Assembly: GCA_947500845.1 (NCBI GenBank)
Contig: CANMTP010000014.1
Coordinates: forward strand, 1-64,000
Origin: an uncultured Aquimarina sp.
Lineage (GTDB): Bacteria > Bacteroidota > Bacteroidia > Flavobacteriales > Flavobacteriaceae
Length of the DNA: 64,000 nucleotides
Reading direction: 5' to 3'
Part shown: piece after piece, positions 26,662 through 35,668 of the stretch
Numbering within the stretch: position 1 is the first letter of the stretch
Layout: every line of letters starts with the position of its first letter
Position numbers and translations under genes: made by a program
The notes under the pieces: model-generated
The model's database searches: none
What the model was told of the DNA's origin: nothing
Seen by the model: the letters and a program-made list of their open reading frames with translations, nothing else

Positions 26662-28174
26662 TAGCTTCGGTATTACGGATTAGCATAGTATTCAATTGAT
26701 AAGGGGTACTCTCCCTTTTATAAATATCCAAATACGTAATGGTAATTGGTTTCTTGTTTTTTGTCATAGATATTGGGACTGTTATGGCTATATGTTCGTT
26801 AATAATTTTGGGAGGAAATATACTCATATTATTCTTGGAATGATAAACTATTACAGCACGTAAAGTTGTCGTTGTATCATTTTTGAAGAAAAGTGTTACA
26901 GAATCTTTATGGACTTTTCTCGAGGAAAATTTGGGGATAATGTCGATTCTTTTCTCCTTAACGTGAGAAGGAGGTAGGGATGGCTGTTGATAGATGCTTT
27001 TTGATAACTGCTCTGTAATATCATTGTGTTGATAAAGTAATGATTTGGCACTGAAAAATATATTTCCAGAGATATTATCGGCTTTTCTGGCCAGTTTTAT
27101 CTGTTTAGACAACTGTTTTTTCTTATTCCAGGCCCTATCAGCGTTATTTCTAACTTTATAAGCTCCATTGCCAATATAGATATTTGTGTTATTATTGTTT
27201 TTATTCCACCATCGAACTAGTTTTTTGTAAGAAGCTTTTGGATGATTGAGGCGCCAGTAAAGCTGCGGAGCTAAATAATCAATCCAGTCGTTTTGCATCC
27301 AGGTTAGTGGATCGGCATACAAATCGTCATAGGTAGTTTGTCCCGCTTCAGTATCAGAACCTAATGGATCTAACGATTTGTTACGCCATACCCCAAACGG
27401 ACTAATACCAAATTGTACCCACGGTTTTCGAGCTTTGATATTTGTATGGATACTGCGAATTAAGGTATTTACATTTTCTCTTCGCCAATCTTCTATAGGT
27501 TGGTCAGACTTAGCATACTGCTGATAGGATAGCTGGTCATCAAAAACTTCATATTTGATTTTGTATGGATAAAAATAATCATCAAAATGAATAGCATCAA
27601 TATCGTAATTTTTAACAACTTCATTAATTACAGAAATCAAATGTTGTTGTACTTGTGGTAACCCGGGATTGTAATAGTATTTCTTTCCGTATTTGATCAT
27701 CCAATCACGATGTTGATGATAGTCATGTTTTTGATCGAGAATGCTGGTATCCAAATCAAAAGTAGCACGATAGGGGTTAAGCCATGCATGAAATTCAAAT
27801 CCTCGTTGATGAGATTCATTGATCATCCAGGCTAATGGATCGTAGTAGGGGCGAGGAGGTGCGCCTTCTTTTCCTGTTAAAAAACGAGACCAGGGTGCTA
27901 ATTTTGAAGGGTACAAAGCATCGCCAGCTGTGCGAATCTGAACAATAACAGCATTGAAATGTAATTTTTTGTAAAATTCTAAAATTTCAATAAAATCTTC
28001 TTGCTGCTTTTTTACAGCATCACTTCTATTTTTTGGCCAGTCGATGTTAACTACCGAAGCAATCCATACTCCGCGAAATTCTCTTTCCGAGGTATTTTTT
28101 GTGTTTTTAATCAAGCTTCCGCAGGAGAAACAGAATATGATTAAAATGAAATAATATGCTTTACAATACTTCAT
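26654..28174 (-). CDS. GHL10 family glycosidase lipoprotein (DigH-like)
   Basis: A 506-residue lipoprotein. The start was placed at ATG 28174 (MKYCKAYYFILIIFCFSC) because it gives a clean lipobox ending at Cys18, and the upstream ATG at 28210 lies in the terminator hairpin. The GHL10/DUF187 domain begins EFRGVWIASVVNIDWP and continues with FNAVIVQIRTAGDALY, HAWLNPYR and DAIHFDDYFYP. E. coli DigH (YddW) of this family cleaves denuded peptidoglycan glycan strands. A similar envelope role fits the neighbouring NagZ, AmpG and AnmK genes. A beta-rich C-terminal domain follows residue 400. Confidence 0.9.
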   Translation of the reverse strand: MKYCKAYYFILIIFCFSCGSLIKNTKNTSEREFRGVWIASVVNIDWPKNRSDAVKKQQEDFIEILEFYKKLHFNAVIVQIRTAGDALYPSKLAPWSRFLTGKEGAPPRPYYDPLAWMINESHQRGFEFHAWLNPYRATFDLDTSILDQKHDYHQHRDWMIKYGKKYYYNPGLPQVQQHLISVINEVVKNYDIDAIHFDDYFYPYKIKYEVFDDQLSYQQYAKSDQPIEDWRRENVNTLIRSIHTNIKARKPWVQFGISPFGVWRNKSLDPLGSDTEAGQTTYDDLYADPLTWMQNDWIDYLAPQLYWRLNHPKASYKKLVRWWNKNNNNTNIYIGNGAYKVRNNADRAWNKKKQLSKQIKLARKADNISGNIFFSAKSLLYQHNDITEQLSKSIYQQPSLPPSHVKEKRIDIIPKFSSRKVHKDSVTLFFKNDTTTTLRAVIVYHSKNNMSIFPPKIINEHIAITVPISMTKNKKPITITYLDIYKRESTPYQLNTMLIRNTEANE

Positions 28175-28184
28175 GCAAAATTTT

Positions 28185-28224
28185 AAAAAAGGCTTACTCA
28201 ATATCTTCAAAGATAAGTAAGCCT
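28185..28224 (-). terminator. Intrinsic terminator/attenuator after susD
   Basis: On the minus strand the stem AGGCTTACT / AGTAAGCCT encloses a second short stem (TATCT / AGATA) and is followed by six T residues. It lies 31 bases after the susD stop and just before the GHL10 start, inside an otherwise tightly packed gene run. It would reduce expression of the downstream enzymes relative to the transporter. Confidence 0.85.
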
Positions 28225-28254
28225 ATATTTTATTTGACAAAATTAAATATTCAA

Positions 28255-29571
28255 TTAGATCGCAGGATCATCTGGTGTGTTGGGATTGTTATCTCTTTCG
28301 GTATCTGGATAAGGATAGTAATTACGGTTTCTCTCTGGATTTGGATCATTTGGTCCTGGTCTATCAAACCTTCTGCTATCTTCTAACGACATTCCGGACA
28401 TGAAGAGTTCGATTCTTCTGTTTCTATAAATCTCTTCTAAAACATTCTGCTGTTGGTTAAGACCGGAATAGGCTGGCAGATTGGCTCCTAGATCATAGAC
28501 ATCTTGTGATGCCGTTTTGGTTAGGACTTCATTTAAGGCATCTATTGCTTGTGGAAGTTGATCAAGCCTTGCATAGGCTTCTGCCTTAATTAGAAGTACT
28601 TCACCTGGTAGATATGTTGGTATTTGGTCTAGGTTATCTTCAAAGAATCCTACTGCAAAATATGCATCATCTCCGGTAGAAGGATCTTGCGCTAATGTTA
28701 CATAGAAATCTATTCTCCCATCATTATCATCGGGAAGCAAGTTGTCTGGTAACCCAAATGCAATATCTTTTGCCTCTACTACATTATTGGTGCCATACAC
28801 ATCTGCGATTGGATTTGGAATAGCAGCATCATACTCCCATGTAGACATTACATTTAGATCAACATTATCCGAAGCTGTAATGGCGCTACTGTAGTTTCCA
28901 TTCATTAGATGATATCTTGCCAATAATGCCTGTACTGAATTCTCCAGATCTACAGAATCAAAAATGGTAGAAGTCACTGCAGTAGATAAACCGCTTTCAA
29001 TAATGCTTTCTGCCATTTCCAAATCTTCTATTGAGGCTGTAAGCACTTCGGTTTTGGTTTTGAATGCTGCATTTCGTTCAATAGATATTGGGATTTGTTC
29101 GAAGAATTGAATTAGTGTACCATGAGCCAAAGCTCTGTAATAGTATCCGTAGGCTTTTAGAGTATTAGCGACTTGGGTATCTGTAGTGGCTCCATCTGCA
29201 GCGTTTATTACCGTGGTAGCCTCTTTTCTAACGAGCATCAGTTGTCCCCATAAATTACGTAAGATGCCATTGTTTATAGTAAGTCCGGTACCTCCATTAG
29301 TTAATTGAGCTTCGGCTTCGTTACCAGGATTGATTAGCCTAAGTTCTCCGGTTGTTAAGCCCGAAGCGGTTACTGTTGTGTATTTTGCTCCGGCACGATC
29401 GGTACTATATCGTTTTTGAATTCCATTAATAAGCGAGGCAAGATTATCTACGCTGCCTTCTACCTCAGGGTCAGATATATTTATAGGATCTATAAATTCT
29501 TTATCGCAGGATGAAAGTATAAACACAATTAGTAGCACTGAATATATATTAAATAATTTCATAACATTCAT
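28255..29571 (-). CDS. SusD/RagB-family nutrient-binding lipoprotein
   Basis: A 438-residue outer-membrane lipoprotein with signal FNIYSVLLIVFILSSC (Cys at about residue 22). The helical SusD fold is suggested by the TPR-like segments (LKAYGYYYRALAHGTLIQFFEQIP, LLIKAEAYARLDQLPQAIDALN) and the terminal IYRNRRIELFMSGMSLEDSRRFDR. SusD proteins sit as lids on the SusC barrel at the cell surface and capture the substrate. The susC gene ends 3 bases upstream. An alternative start at 29562 would shorten the protein by three residues. The substrate is inferred to be glycan or amino-sugar fragments from the operon. Confidence 0.95.
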   Translation of the reverse strand: MNVMKLFNIYSVLLIVFILSSCDKEFIDPINISDPEVEGSVDNLASLINGIQKRYSTDRAGAKYTTVTASGLTTGELRLINPGNEAEAQLTNGGTGLTINNGILRNLWGQLMLVRKEATTVINAADGATTDTQVANTLKAYGYYYRALAHGTLIQFFEQIPISIERNAAFKTKTEVLTASIEDLEMAESIIESGLSTAVTSTIFDSVDLENSVQALLARYHLMNGNYSSAITASDNVDLNVMSTWEYDAAIPNPIADVYGTNNVVEAKDIAFGLPDNLLPDDNDGRIDFYVTLAQDPSTGDDAYFAVGFFEDNLDQIPTYLPGEVLLIKAEAYARLDQLPQAIDALNEVLTKTASQDVYDLGANLPAYSGLNQQQNVLEEIYRNRRIELFMSGMSLEDSRRFDRPGPNDPNPERNRNYYPYPDTERDNNPNTPDDPAI

Positions 29572-29574
29572 TTT

Positions 29575-32500
29575 TTAAAGGTTAGCACTTACAGAAACAA
29601 TAAAAGTCCTTGGAATAGGAACACTACCAAAGTTTACAGCTCTTAAGAGGTTAGATTGTCCTCCTGCATTGGTTTCGGGATCGTAACTAAAGAAGTTATC
29701 AAAAGAAATCAGATTTCTTCCTTTAAAAGCAATGGTCATATCCTTAATGCCCTTAATTAGTTCAGGAAAAGAATAACTGATAGAGACTTCACGCAGTTTT
29801 ACAAAAGACCCATCTTCCATTCTAAACTCTTGTATGGGATATATGGATGAGATGTATCCTCTTGGTAATTCTCCACTTAATTCTTGCTCTGCCAGTCGAC
29901 CAACACCAACTCCTTGTCGGGTTCTTTTATCTGCGTCAAAAACATCAAAACCTTGTACTGCTTCCCAAAGCATAGAAAAAGAAAAGTTTTTATAGCTAAA
30001 ATCTGTACCCACTCCAAGAATAAAATCAGGATTAGGATCGCCAATCACTCGCCTTAAGTTGCTTCCCGTGGGTTGTCCATTGGCATCCCTTTGTACTTCA
30101 CCTGTGGTTGGATCTCCTCTCTCAGGTTGAGGTAATCCATCTGCTGTCAAAAGCAAGCTTCCGTTAGTATTGCGAGCAAAGTAAGTACCATAGAATACTC
30201 CTAGCGGTTCTCCTTCTCTTACTTGAGGAGGGGCGCCAGATACTGTAGCAACGGATATGGGACCACCTATAGTTCTGGTCACTTCATTTTGATTCCGGCT
30301 AAAATTGGCATTCAGGTTCCATTGCATTTTATCATTTTTTATCGGAGTAATGCGCAGATAGGCTTCTAAACCATTATTTTTCATGGTACCAACATTTTCA
30401 AATCTGGTAGATCCCCCTTCAGACGGAGCTATCGTCCTTTGAACAATGAGGTCAGAAATTTCCTGGTTGTAATACGTGAAAAGAACTGAAATTCGGTTAT
30501 TGAGAAAACTGAGATCTGTTCCTATTTCAAATTCTTTAAGACGTTCTACTTCCAAACCTTCATTTCCCAGAGAACTAGATTGATTTAATGGGTCTGATCC
30601 CAAAAATTCACTAGGTTGATATCTACCAAATCGTGAATACGGACCAACTGCAGTTAAATTACCTGCCTCACCAAATGAAGAACGAAAACGTGCCGAGTTG
30701 ATCACGTTACTTATTCCAGAATCTTTCCAGAAATTTTCATTAGAGAGTACATATGATCCAGATATTTTAGGGTAAAAATTAGTCCTTTTATCCGGATCAA
30801 AATTGGTAGCACCATCTATACGCCCCGCTAATGTGAGAAAATACCTGTCATTAAAGGATAAGGTTTCTTGTATAAAACCACCAAAAATTTCTATTTCGTC
30901 ATCACTTAATTGTGTCTGAAGTGGTATTGTTGGAATTCCGTTTTCATCAAGACCTCTACCTTGGGTTCCTGTATATTCTAATTTACTGGATTGAAAATTA
31001 TAACCAATAATGGTTTGAGAATTGATCGTTTCAGACAAATCAAAATCAAAAGTAGCATTGATATCATAATTCCAATTAAATATCTCTGCTTCTGCATTTC
31101 CAAGATATCCATTATCAAAATAAGCTGAATTTACTGGTGAATATGGATATAAAGGAATAGAAATATTTCCTTCTTGTTTATAAGTATCAACACCCAGAAT
31201 CTGATCTATGGTAAGAAATTTAAAAGGTTTTAAAGATACTTTCAAGTTGGGTACAAATCGATTTACTTCTTGAGTAATATCAAATTCTTCTATAATGGTC
31301 AATGGATTAACTCGGGTAGGTTCTACACTTTGTAAGTTTCCATTTTCATCTCTTCGGGTGGCATCGTAAATATTATTGGTAATGTTTACAGCATTTATAG
31401 GACTCCAAAACACGTTTCCATCTGGTTTCTCATCAGATTGACTGTTTACATAATAAAAGCCCAGGTCATAGGATAACCAATCTGTAACCTTATGATTGAG
31501 TGATAACCTTGCAGATAATCTTTCGTACTTTGTATTTTTAATGATCCCTTCGTTTGAGGTATATCCTATAGACCCTGCATAACTTAGTTTTTCATTACCA
31601 TCTCGGTAAGAAATATAATGATCACTACCTATTCCGGTTCTAAAAATTTGATCCTGATAGTCATATCGTTGTACTTCTACCTTGTTTGTCAATAAATTTG
31701 CAAAAGGAGTCGTGTTTCCATCTGCATCTCTACCAAATATTGGCCATAATCGAACGTCTTCTCCCCCAAATTGTTCTCCACGCAGGTTGGTATCTACTTT
31801 TTTTCTAAGGTCATTGATATTTGTAGATGTTTTGATAAATATTTCCGGACCATCACCAAAATTACGTCCGCGTTTAGTAGTGATAATCACTACACCATTA
31901 GATGCTCGTGATCCATAAATAGCAGCAGCAGCAGATCCGTTAAGGATATTGATATCTGCAATATCATTGGGATTGAAGTCTACCAAACGATTTTGTCCTG
32001 GGGCAGCATCGCCGGCACTCACATTGATATTAGTCACATTTGTAGTAAGGTTACTAGCTATTACGCCATCGATAATGTATAGCGGATCAGAGGATCCACT
32101 AATAGTACTAGGACCTCGTAGCCTTATAGAGAAACCACCGGCCGGATCTCCTGAGTTTTGTGTGATCTGTGCTCCGGGAATCTTACCTTGTAATGCAGAA
32201 GTTACATCCACCGGATTTGATTTTACCAGATCATTGGCTTTGATAGAAGTAACCGCATTTCCTAGTTTTTTCCTTTCCTGGACCACCGTAGAACCAGTAA
32301 CAATTACTTCATCCAGGCTTAATAAATCTTCAGTAATCTGAAAATCTTGTATAATTTCTGTTTCTGAACCTAAGTTGATTGTGATTTTTTGAGTAGAGTA
32401 TCCCAACGAACTTGCAGTCAATTGATATTGCCCAGATGTCGTTGAAGCAGTGAACGTATATTTTCCGTCAAAGTCTGATACACTTCCAGATGAAGAACCC

Positions 32501-32676
32501 TCAATATATATTGATACTCCTGGGACTGGTATTCCAGTGGCTTGATCTGTAACCGTTCCCGAGATGGTGTAAAAATTGTTCTGCGCATGTACTGCAGCAT
32601 ATAATATCATAAATAACAATAGACTTACTATTTTCATTACGGGCATTCCCCGTAATAATTTGCCCCTATTTCTCAT
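29575..32676 (-). CDS. SusC/RagA-family TonB-linked outer membrane protein
   Basis: A 1033-residue TonB-dependent transporter. After a signal peptide (VSLLLFMILYAAVHAQ) comes a carboxypeptidase-like regulatory domain (about residues 35-120, ISGTVTDQATGIPVPGVSI), a TonB-box-like LDEVIVTGS at about 126-134, the plug (LQGKIPGAQITQNSGDPAGG, IYGSRASNGVVIITTKRG) and a C-terminal barrel ending in IVSVSANL. The barrel/plug hallmarks fit import of oligosaccharides or peptides. It forms a transporter unit with susD, 3 bases downstream, and lies 49 bases downstream of the NagB-LmbE gene. Confidence 0.96.
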   Translation of the reverse strand: MRNRGKLLRGMPVMKIVSLLLFMILYAAVHAQNNFYTISGTVTDQATGIPVPGVSIYIEGSSSGSVSDFDGKYTFTASTTSGQYQLTASSLGYSTQKITINLGSETEIIQDFQITEDLLSLDEVIVTGSTVVQERKKLGNAVTSIKANDLVKSNPVDVTSALQGKIPGAQITQNSGDPAGGFSIRLRGPSTISGSSDPLYIIDGVIASNLTTNVTNINVSAGDAAPGQNRLVDFNPNDIADINILNGSAAAAIYGSRASNGVVIITTKRGRNFGDGPEIFIKTSTNINDLRKKVDTNLRGEQFGGEDVRLWPIFGRDADGNTTPFANLLTNKVEVQRYDYQDQIFRTGIGSDHYISYRDGNEKLSYAGSIGYTSNEGIIKNTKYERLSARLSLNHKVTDWLSYDLGFYYVNSQSDEKPDGNVFWSPINAVNITNNIYDATRRDENGNLQSVEPTRVNPLTIIEEFDITQEVNRFVPNLKVSLKPFKFLTIDQILGVDTYKQEGNISIPLYPYSPVNSAYFDNGYLGNAEAEIFNWNYDINATFDFDLSETINSQTIIGYNFQSSKLEYTGTQGRGLDENGIPTIPLQTQLSDDEIEIFGGFIQETLSFNDRYFLTLAGRIDGATNFDPDKRTNFYPKISGSYVLSNENFWKDSGISNVINSARFRSSFGEAGNLTAVGPYSRFGRYQPSEFLGSDPLNQSSSLGNEGLEVERLKEFEIGTDLSFLNNRISVLFTYYNQEISDLIVQRTIAPSEGGSTRFENVGTMKNNGLEAYLRITPIKNDKMQWNLNANFSRNQNEVTRTIGGPISVATVSGAPPQVREGEPLGVFYGTYFARNTNGSLLLTADGLPQPERGDPTTGEVQRDANGQPTGSNLRRVIGDPNPDFILGVGTDFSYKNFSFSMLWEAVQGFDVFDADKRTRQGVGVGRLAEQELSGELPRGYISSIYPIQEFRMEDGSFVKLREVSISYSFPELIKGIKDMTIAFKGRNLISFDNFFSYDPETNAGGQSNLLRAVNFGSVPIPRTFIVSVSANL

Positions 32677-32725
32677 ATAATTGTGTTTAGAATTATCTCA
32701 TACTTTTTGAACTCAAAATGTGTTC

Positions 32726-34678
32726 TTAGAATTTGTATCGCACAAATCCCTCAATGGCTTCGTACTCTGGAAGCCCAAGTTTGTTATACTTAGTAGCAGT
32801 AGATTTGTTTCGCTCTTCTGCACGTTGCCAAAATTCGCGATCGTCATTGCCAGGAAACATGGCACTATCCTTTTGGGATTGATGCTTAAATATTGCACTG
32901 CGTTTGCGGGCCATATCTTTGGGCCCGATGGGGACTGCCATCTCCATATCAGAGATGTCCCATTCTTGCCAGGCGCCGCGATATAACCAAACATACGTAG
33001 TATTGATCCATGGAACATTTTCCTTAACAAGTCGATCAATAGCTTCGTAAATAATTTTGAGGCAAACTCTATGAGTGCCATGAGGATCAGAGAGATCTCC
33101 TGCAGCAAAAATTTGATGGGGTTTTATTTTTTGTAATAAATCATAGGTAATTTGTATATCTTCTTCCCCGGGAGGTTTCTTTTTAATGGCTCCAGTTTCA
33201 TAAAACGGAAGGTTTAGAAAATGTGCATTTTCTTCTAAAACATCACAATACCTGCAGGCAGATAATGCTTCTCCTTTTCTTATCAATCCTTTAAAATTTT
33301 GAATTTCGGGAGTATCAATATCTCCAGGGGACTTATTTTCGATAAAATGCCGTACTTCTTTTAAAAGCGTAGAAAGTTCTTTACTGGCTTGTTGGTTTTT
33401 AACGACATCCCTTGTAAAATCGAGAAAGCGTATTACTTCATCATCAAATACCGCAATATTACCAGAAGTCTGGTATGCGATATGCACATCGTGTCCCTGA
33501 TCTACCAATCTTATTAATGTACCTCCCATAGAGATTACATCATCATCGGGATGCGGACTAAATATTAATGAAGTTTTTGGATAGGGTTCTGCACGTTCTG
33601 GTCTGTTGGAATCATCAACTCTTGGCTTCCCTCCGGGCCAACCTGTAATGGTGCGTTGTAATTGATTAAATACGCTTAGGTTAATCTCCTCTGCAGAACC
33701 TATTTCAGCAATTAGGCTACCCATACCAAACTCATTGTAATCTTCATTGGTAAGTTTTAATAATGCCTTATCCAACTTTTCTGAAAGCCAAATGGTAGCT
33801 CTTTTAATTAAGGTATTGTTCCAGTGACAATCAGAGACCAACCAAGGAGTCTTTACTCGGGTAAGTTCTGAAGCTGCAGCCTCATCAATGATAAAAGTAC
33901 AATTGTTATGTTTTTGAAGGAAAGTCGCCGGGATGAAGTCAGTGATTTCTCCTTCAATAGACTGATTGATAATATTGGCTTTTCCTTCTCCCCAAGCTAA
34001 TAAGAATATCTTTTTGGCAGCCATGATAGTTCCTACACCCATAGTTATAGCTCTTGAGGGTACATTTTCTTCTCCAAAAAAATCACTAGCAGCATCAAGT
34101 CGGGTAACTTTGTCCAAACGTATCAAACGAGTTTTACTGTTTATCGATGATCCAGGTTCATTAAATCCTACATGTCCTGTTCTACCAATACCTAATATCT
34201 GAATATCGATTCCTCCATAATGTTGGATTAGATTTTCATAGGCTTCACACGCTTGTTTTATTTGATCAATAGGTAGAGTGCCATCGGGAATATGAATATT
34301 CTTTCGGTCAATATCTATATGGTCGAAAAGATGTTCGTTCATAAACCGAACATAACTTTGTAATGATTCTGGATGGATAGGATAGTATTCGTCAAGATTA
34401 AATGTGATTACATTTTTGAAACTTAATCCCTCGTCTTTGTGAAGTGTTACCAAATATTCATAAACTTTGGTTGGACTAGAACCTGTAGCCAATCCCAGAA
34501 CTGTGTGCTTGCCAAGATCTGAATTTTCTTTAATAAGTTTGGCTATTTCGTTGGCTAGATAGCGTGATGCTTTTTCAGAACTCTCGTAAATCGATGCTTC
34601 TATTTTTTCATATTTCTTTGATTCTGGATCAAGAAGATACTCTGGTGTGGTATCCTTAGAAAGCATTTCCATGAGCAA
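32726..34678 (-). CDS. nagB: Glucosamine-6-phosphate deaminase fused to a PIG-L/LmbE domain
   Basis: A 650-residue two-domain protein. The N-terminal NagB part (about residues 25-280) has GLATGSSPTKVYEYLV, FNLDEYYPIHPESLQSY and the active-site loop GIGRTGHVGFNEPGS, and would convert GlcN-6-P to fructose-6-P plus ammonia. The C-terminal LmbE/PIG-L part begins near residue 370 with SPHPDDDVISMGG (consensus AHPDDE, here Asp for Glu) and has DPHGTHRVCL, matching zinc-dependent N-acetylglucosaminyl deacetylases. This fusion is common in Bacteroidota. It is the first gene of the operon and divergent from the DeoR regulator. Confidence 0.95.
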   Translation of the reverse strand: MLMEMLSKDTTPEYLLDPESKKYEKIEASIYESSEKASRYLANEIAKLIKENSDLGKHTVLGLATGSSPTKVYEYLVTLHKDEGLSFKNVITFNLDEYYPIHPESLQSYVRFMNEHLFDHIDIDRKNIHIPDGTLPIDQIKQACEAYENLIQHYGGIDIQILGIGRTGHVGFNEPGSSINSKTRLIRLDKVTRLDAASDFFGEENVPSRAITMGVGTIMAAKKIFLLAWGEGKANIINQSIEGEITDFIPATFLQKHNNCTFIIDEAAASELTRVKTPWLVSDCHWNNTLIKRATIWLSEKLDKALLKLTNEDYNEFGMGSLIAEIGSAEEINLSVFNQLQRTITGWPGGKPRVDDSNRPERAEPYPKTSLIFSPHPDDDVISMGGTLIRLVDQGHDVHIAYQTSGNIAVFDDEVIRFLDFTRDVVKNQQASKELSTLLKEVRHFIENKSPGDIDTPEIQNFKGLIRKGEALSACRYCDVLEENAHFLNLPFYETGAIKKKPPGEEDIQITYDLLQKIKPHQIFAAGDLSDPHGTHRVCLKIIYEAIDRLVKENVPWINTTYVWLYRGAWQEWDISDMEMAVPIGPKDMARKRSAIFKHQSQKDSAMFPGNDDREFWQRAEERNKSTATKYNKLGLPEYEAIEGFVRYKF

Positions 34679-34746
34679 TGGATTTTTCGTGTGAAAACTA
34701 TGTGATGTACAAGCCTCTACTAAAATAATAGTATTAAATTTAATAT

Positions 34747-34837
34747 TTGCATTATTTTGCTGTTTTTATTTCCTATTTTATTAACAATATCAGGTTAATT
34801 ACTATATTTGTTGTTAAAATATAGCAAAAAACTGCAA
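34747..34837. promoter_or_regulatory. Inverted pair of 15-nt boxes, candidate DeoR-family operator
   Basis: TTGCATTATTTTGCT at 34747-34761 recurs on the opposite strand as TTGCAGTTTTTTGCT at 34823-34837 (13 of 15 identical). The arms face each other across 61 bases in the 172-bp spacer between the divergent nagB and deoR genes, and the deoR -7 box lies between them. An autoregulating sugar-phosphate-responsive repressor would be expected to bind here. The consensus is seen only at this locus in the window. Confidence 0.5.
34803..34810 (+). promoter_or_regulatory. Candidate -7 promoter box for the DeoR-family regulator
   Basis: TATATTTG matches TANNTTTG 40 bases upstream of the ATG at 34851 and lies between the two arms of the inverted box pair. 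No convincing -33 element was found. Confidence 0.4.
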
Positions 34838-34850
34838 TTAGAGAATATGT

Positions 34851-35600
34851 ATGCTTAAAGAAGAACGCCAACGCGTCATTGTTAATGAGGTACGAATCCA
34901 CAGTAGGGTTTCATTATCGGATTTGTCTGATAAACTGGATGTATCCATAGATACCGCCAGAAGAGATGTTAAAGAATTGGATGCATTGGGAACTTTAAAA
35001 AAGGTACACGGGGGAGCGGTATCTCTTGGCTTTGCACTTCATAATTATAAAGAGCAAAATATTTACCTACACGAAAAAAAATCTCGTATTGCTGAAAAAG
35101 CTGTTTCTTTAATTCCGAATCGCAGCGTTATATTAATTAGCGGAGGTACTACAAATTTGGAAATGGCGAGGGTGTTACCTTCTAAATTAAAAATCACAGT
35201 TTTTACACCAAGCTTACCTATAGCAATGCAACTTATTTTACACCCTAATGCCGAGGTTATTTTTATTGGAGGTAAACTATCAAAAGAGGCGAAAATTACG
35301 ACCGGTGGAAAAGCAATTTATGATATATCACAAGTTAAAGTAGATATAGGTTTTATAGGAACAGGGTATATTGATATCCAAAACGGACTTACAGAATTTG
35401 ATTGGGATGTGGTACAAATGAAAAAAGCAATGATTGCAGCTTCAAAAAAAGTAATAGTACCTACGATATCAGAAAAATTAAATACATCACAGTGTTATAA
35501 AACCTGTGATTTAACCGAGGTTGATACTTTGATCACTGAATTAGAACCAAATCATCCTAAATTAAAAGGGTTTAGGGAATTTCCTATTAAATTATTATGA
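34851..35600 (+). CDS. DeoR/GlpR family transcriptional regulator
   Basis: A 249-residue repressor-type protein. The N-terminal winged helix (RQRVIVNEVRIHSRVSLSDL, SIDTARRDVKELDALGTLKK with VHGGAV) is typical of DeoR/GlpR/AgaR. The C-terminal sensor domain contains SGGTTNLEMARVL, VIFIGGKLSKEAKITTGGKA and DIGFIGTGYIDIQNGLTEFDWD, the sugar-phosphate-binding ribose-isomerase-like fold. It is divergent from the NagB-led operon and probably controls it in response to an amino-sugar phosphate such as GlcNAc-6-P or GlcN-6-P; the effector is inference. Confidence 0.92.
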   Translation: MLKEERQRVIVNEVRIHSRVSLSDLSDKLDVSIDTARRDVKELDALGTLKKVHGGAVSLGFALHNYKEQNIYLHEKKSRIAEKAVSLIPNRSVILISGGTTNLEMARVLPSKLKITVFTPSLPIAMQLILHPNAEVIFIGGKLSKEAKITTGGKAIYDISQVKVDIGFIGTGYIDIQNGLTEFDWDVVQMKKAMIAASKKVIVPTISEKLNTSQCYKTCDLTEVDTLITELEPNHPKLKGFREFPIKLL

Positions 35601-35626
35601 ACAGTTTTTTTAATGCAAAAACTGTT
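35600..35626. terminator. AT-rich hairpin after the DeoR gene
   Basis: A 10-bp perfect stem (AACAGTTTTT / AAAAACTGTT) with a 7-base loop begins at the last base of the deoR stop codon. No T run follows on the plus strand, so it is a weak terminator candidate. Confidence 0.4.
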
Positions 35627-35668
35627 ACACCAAGACAAGCTCCATAACAAGCCAAACCATTCTTTAAT

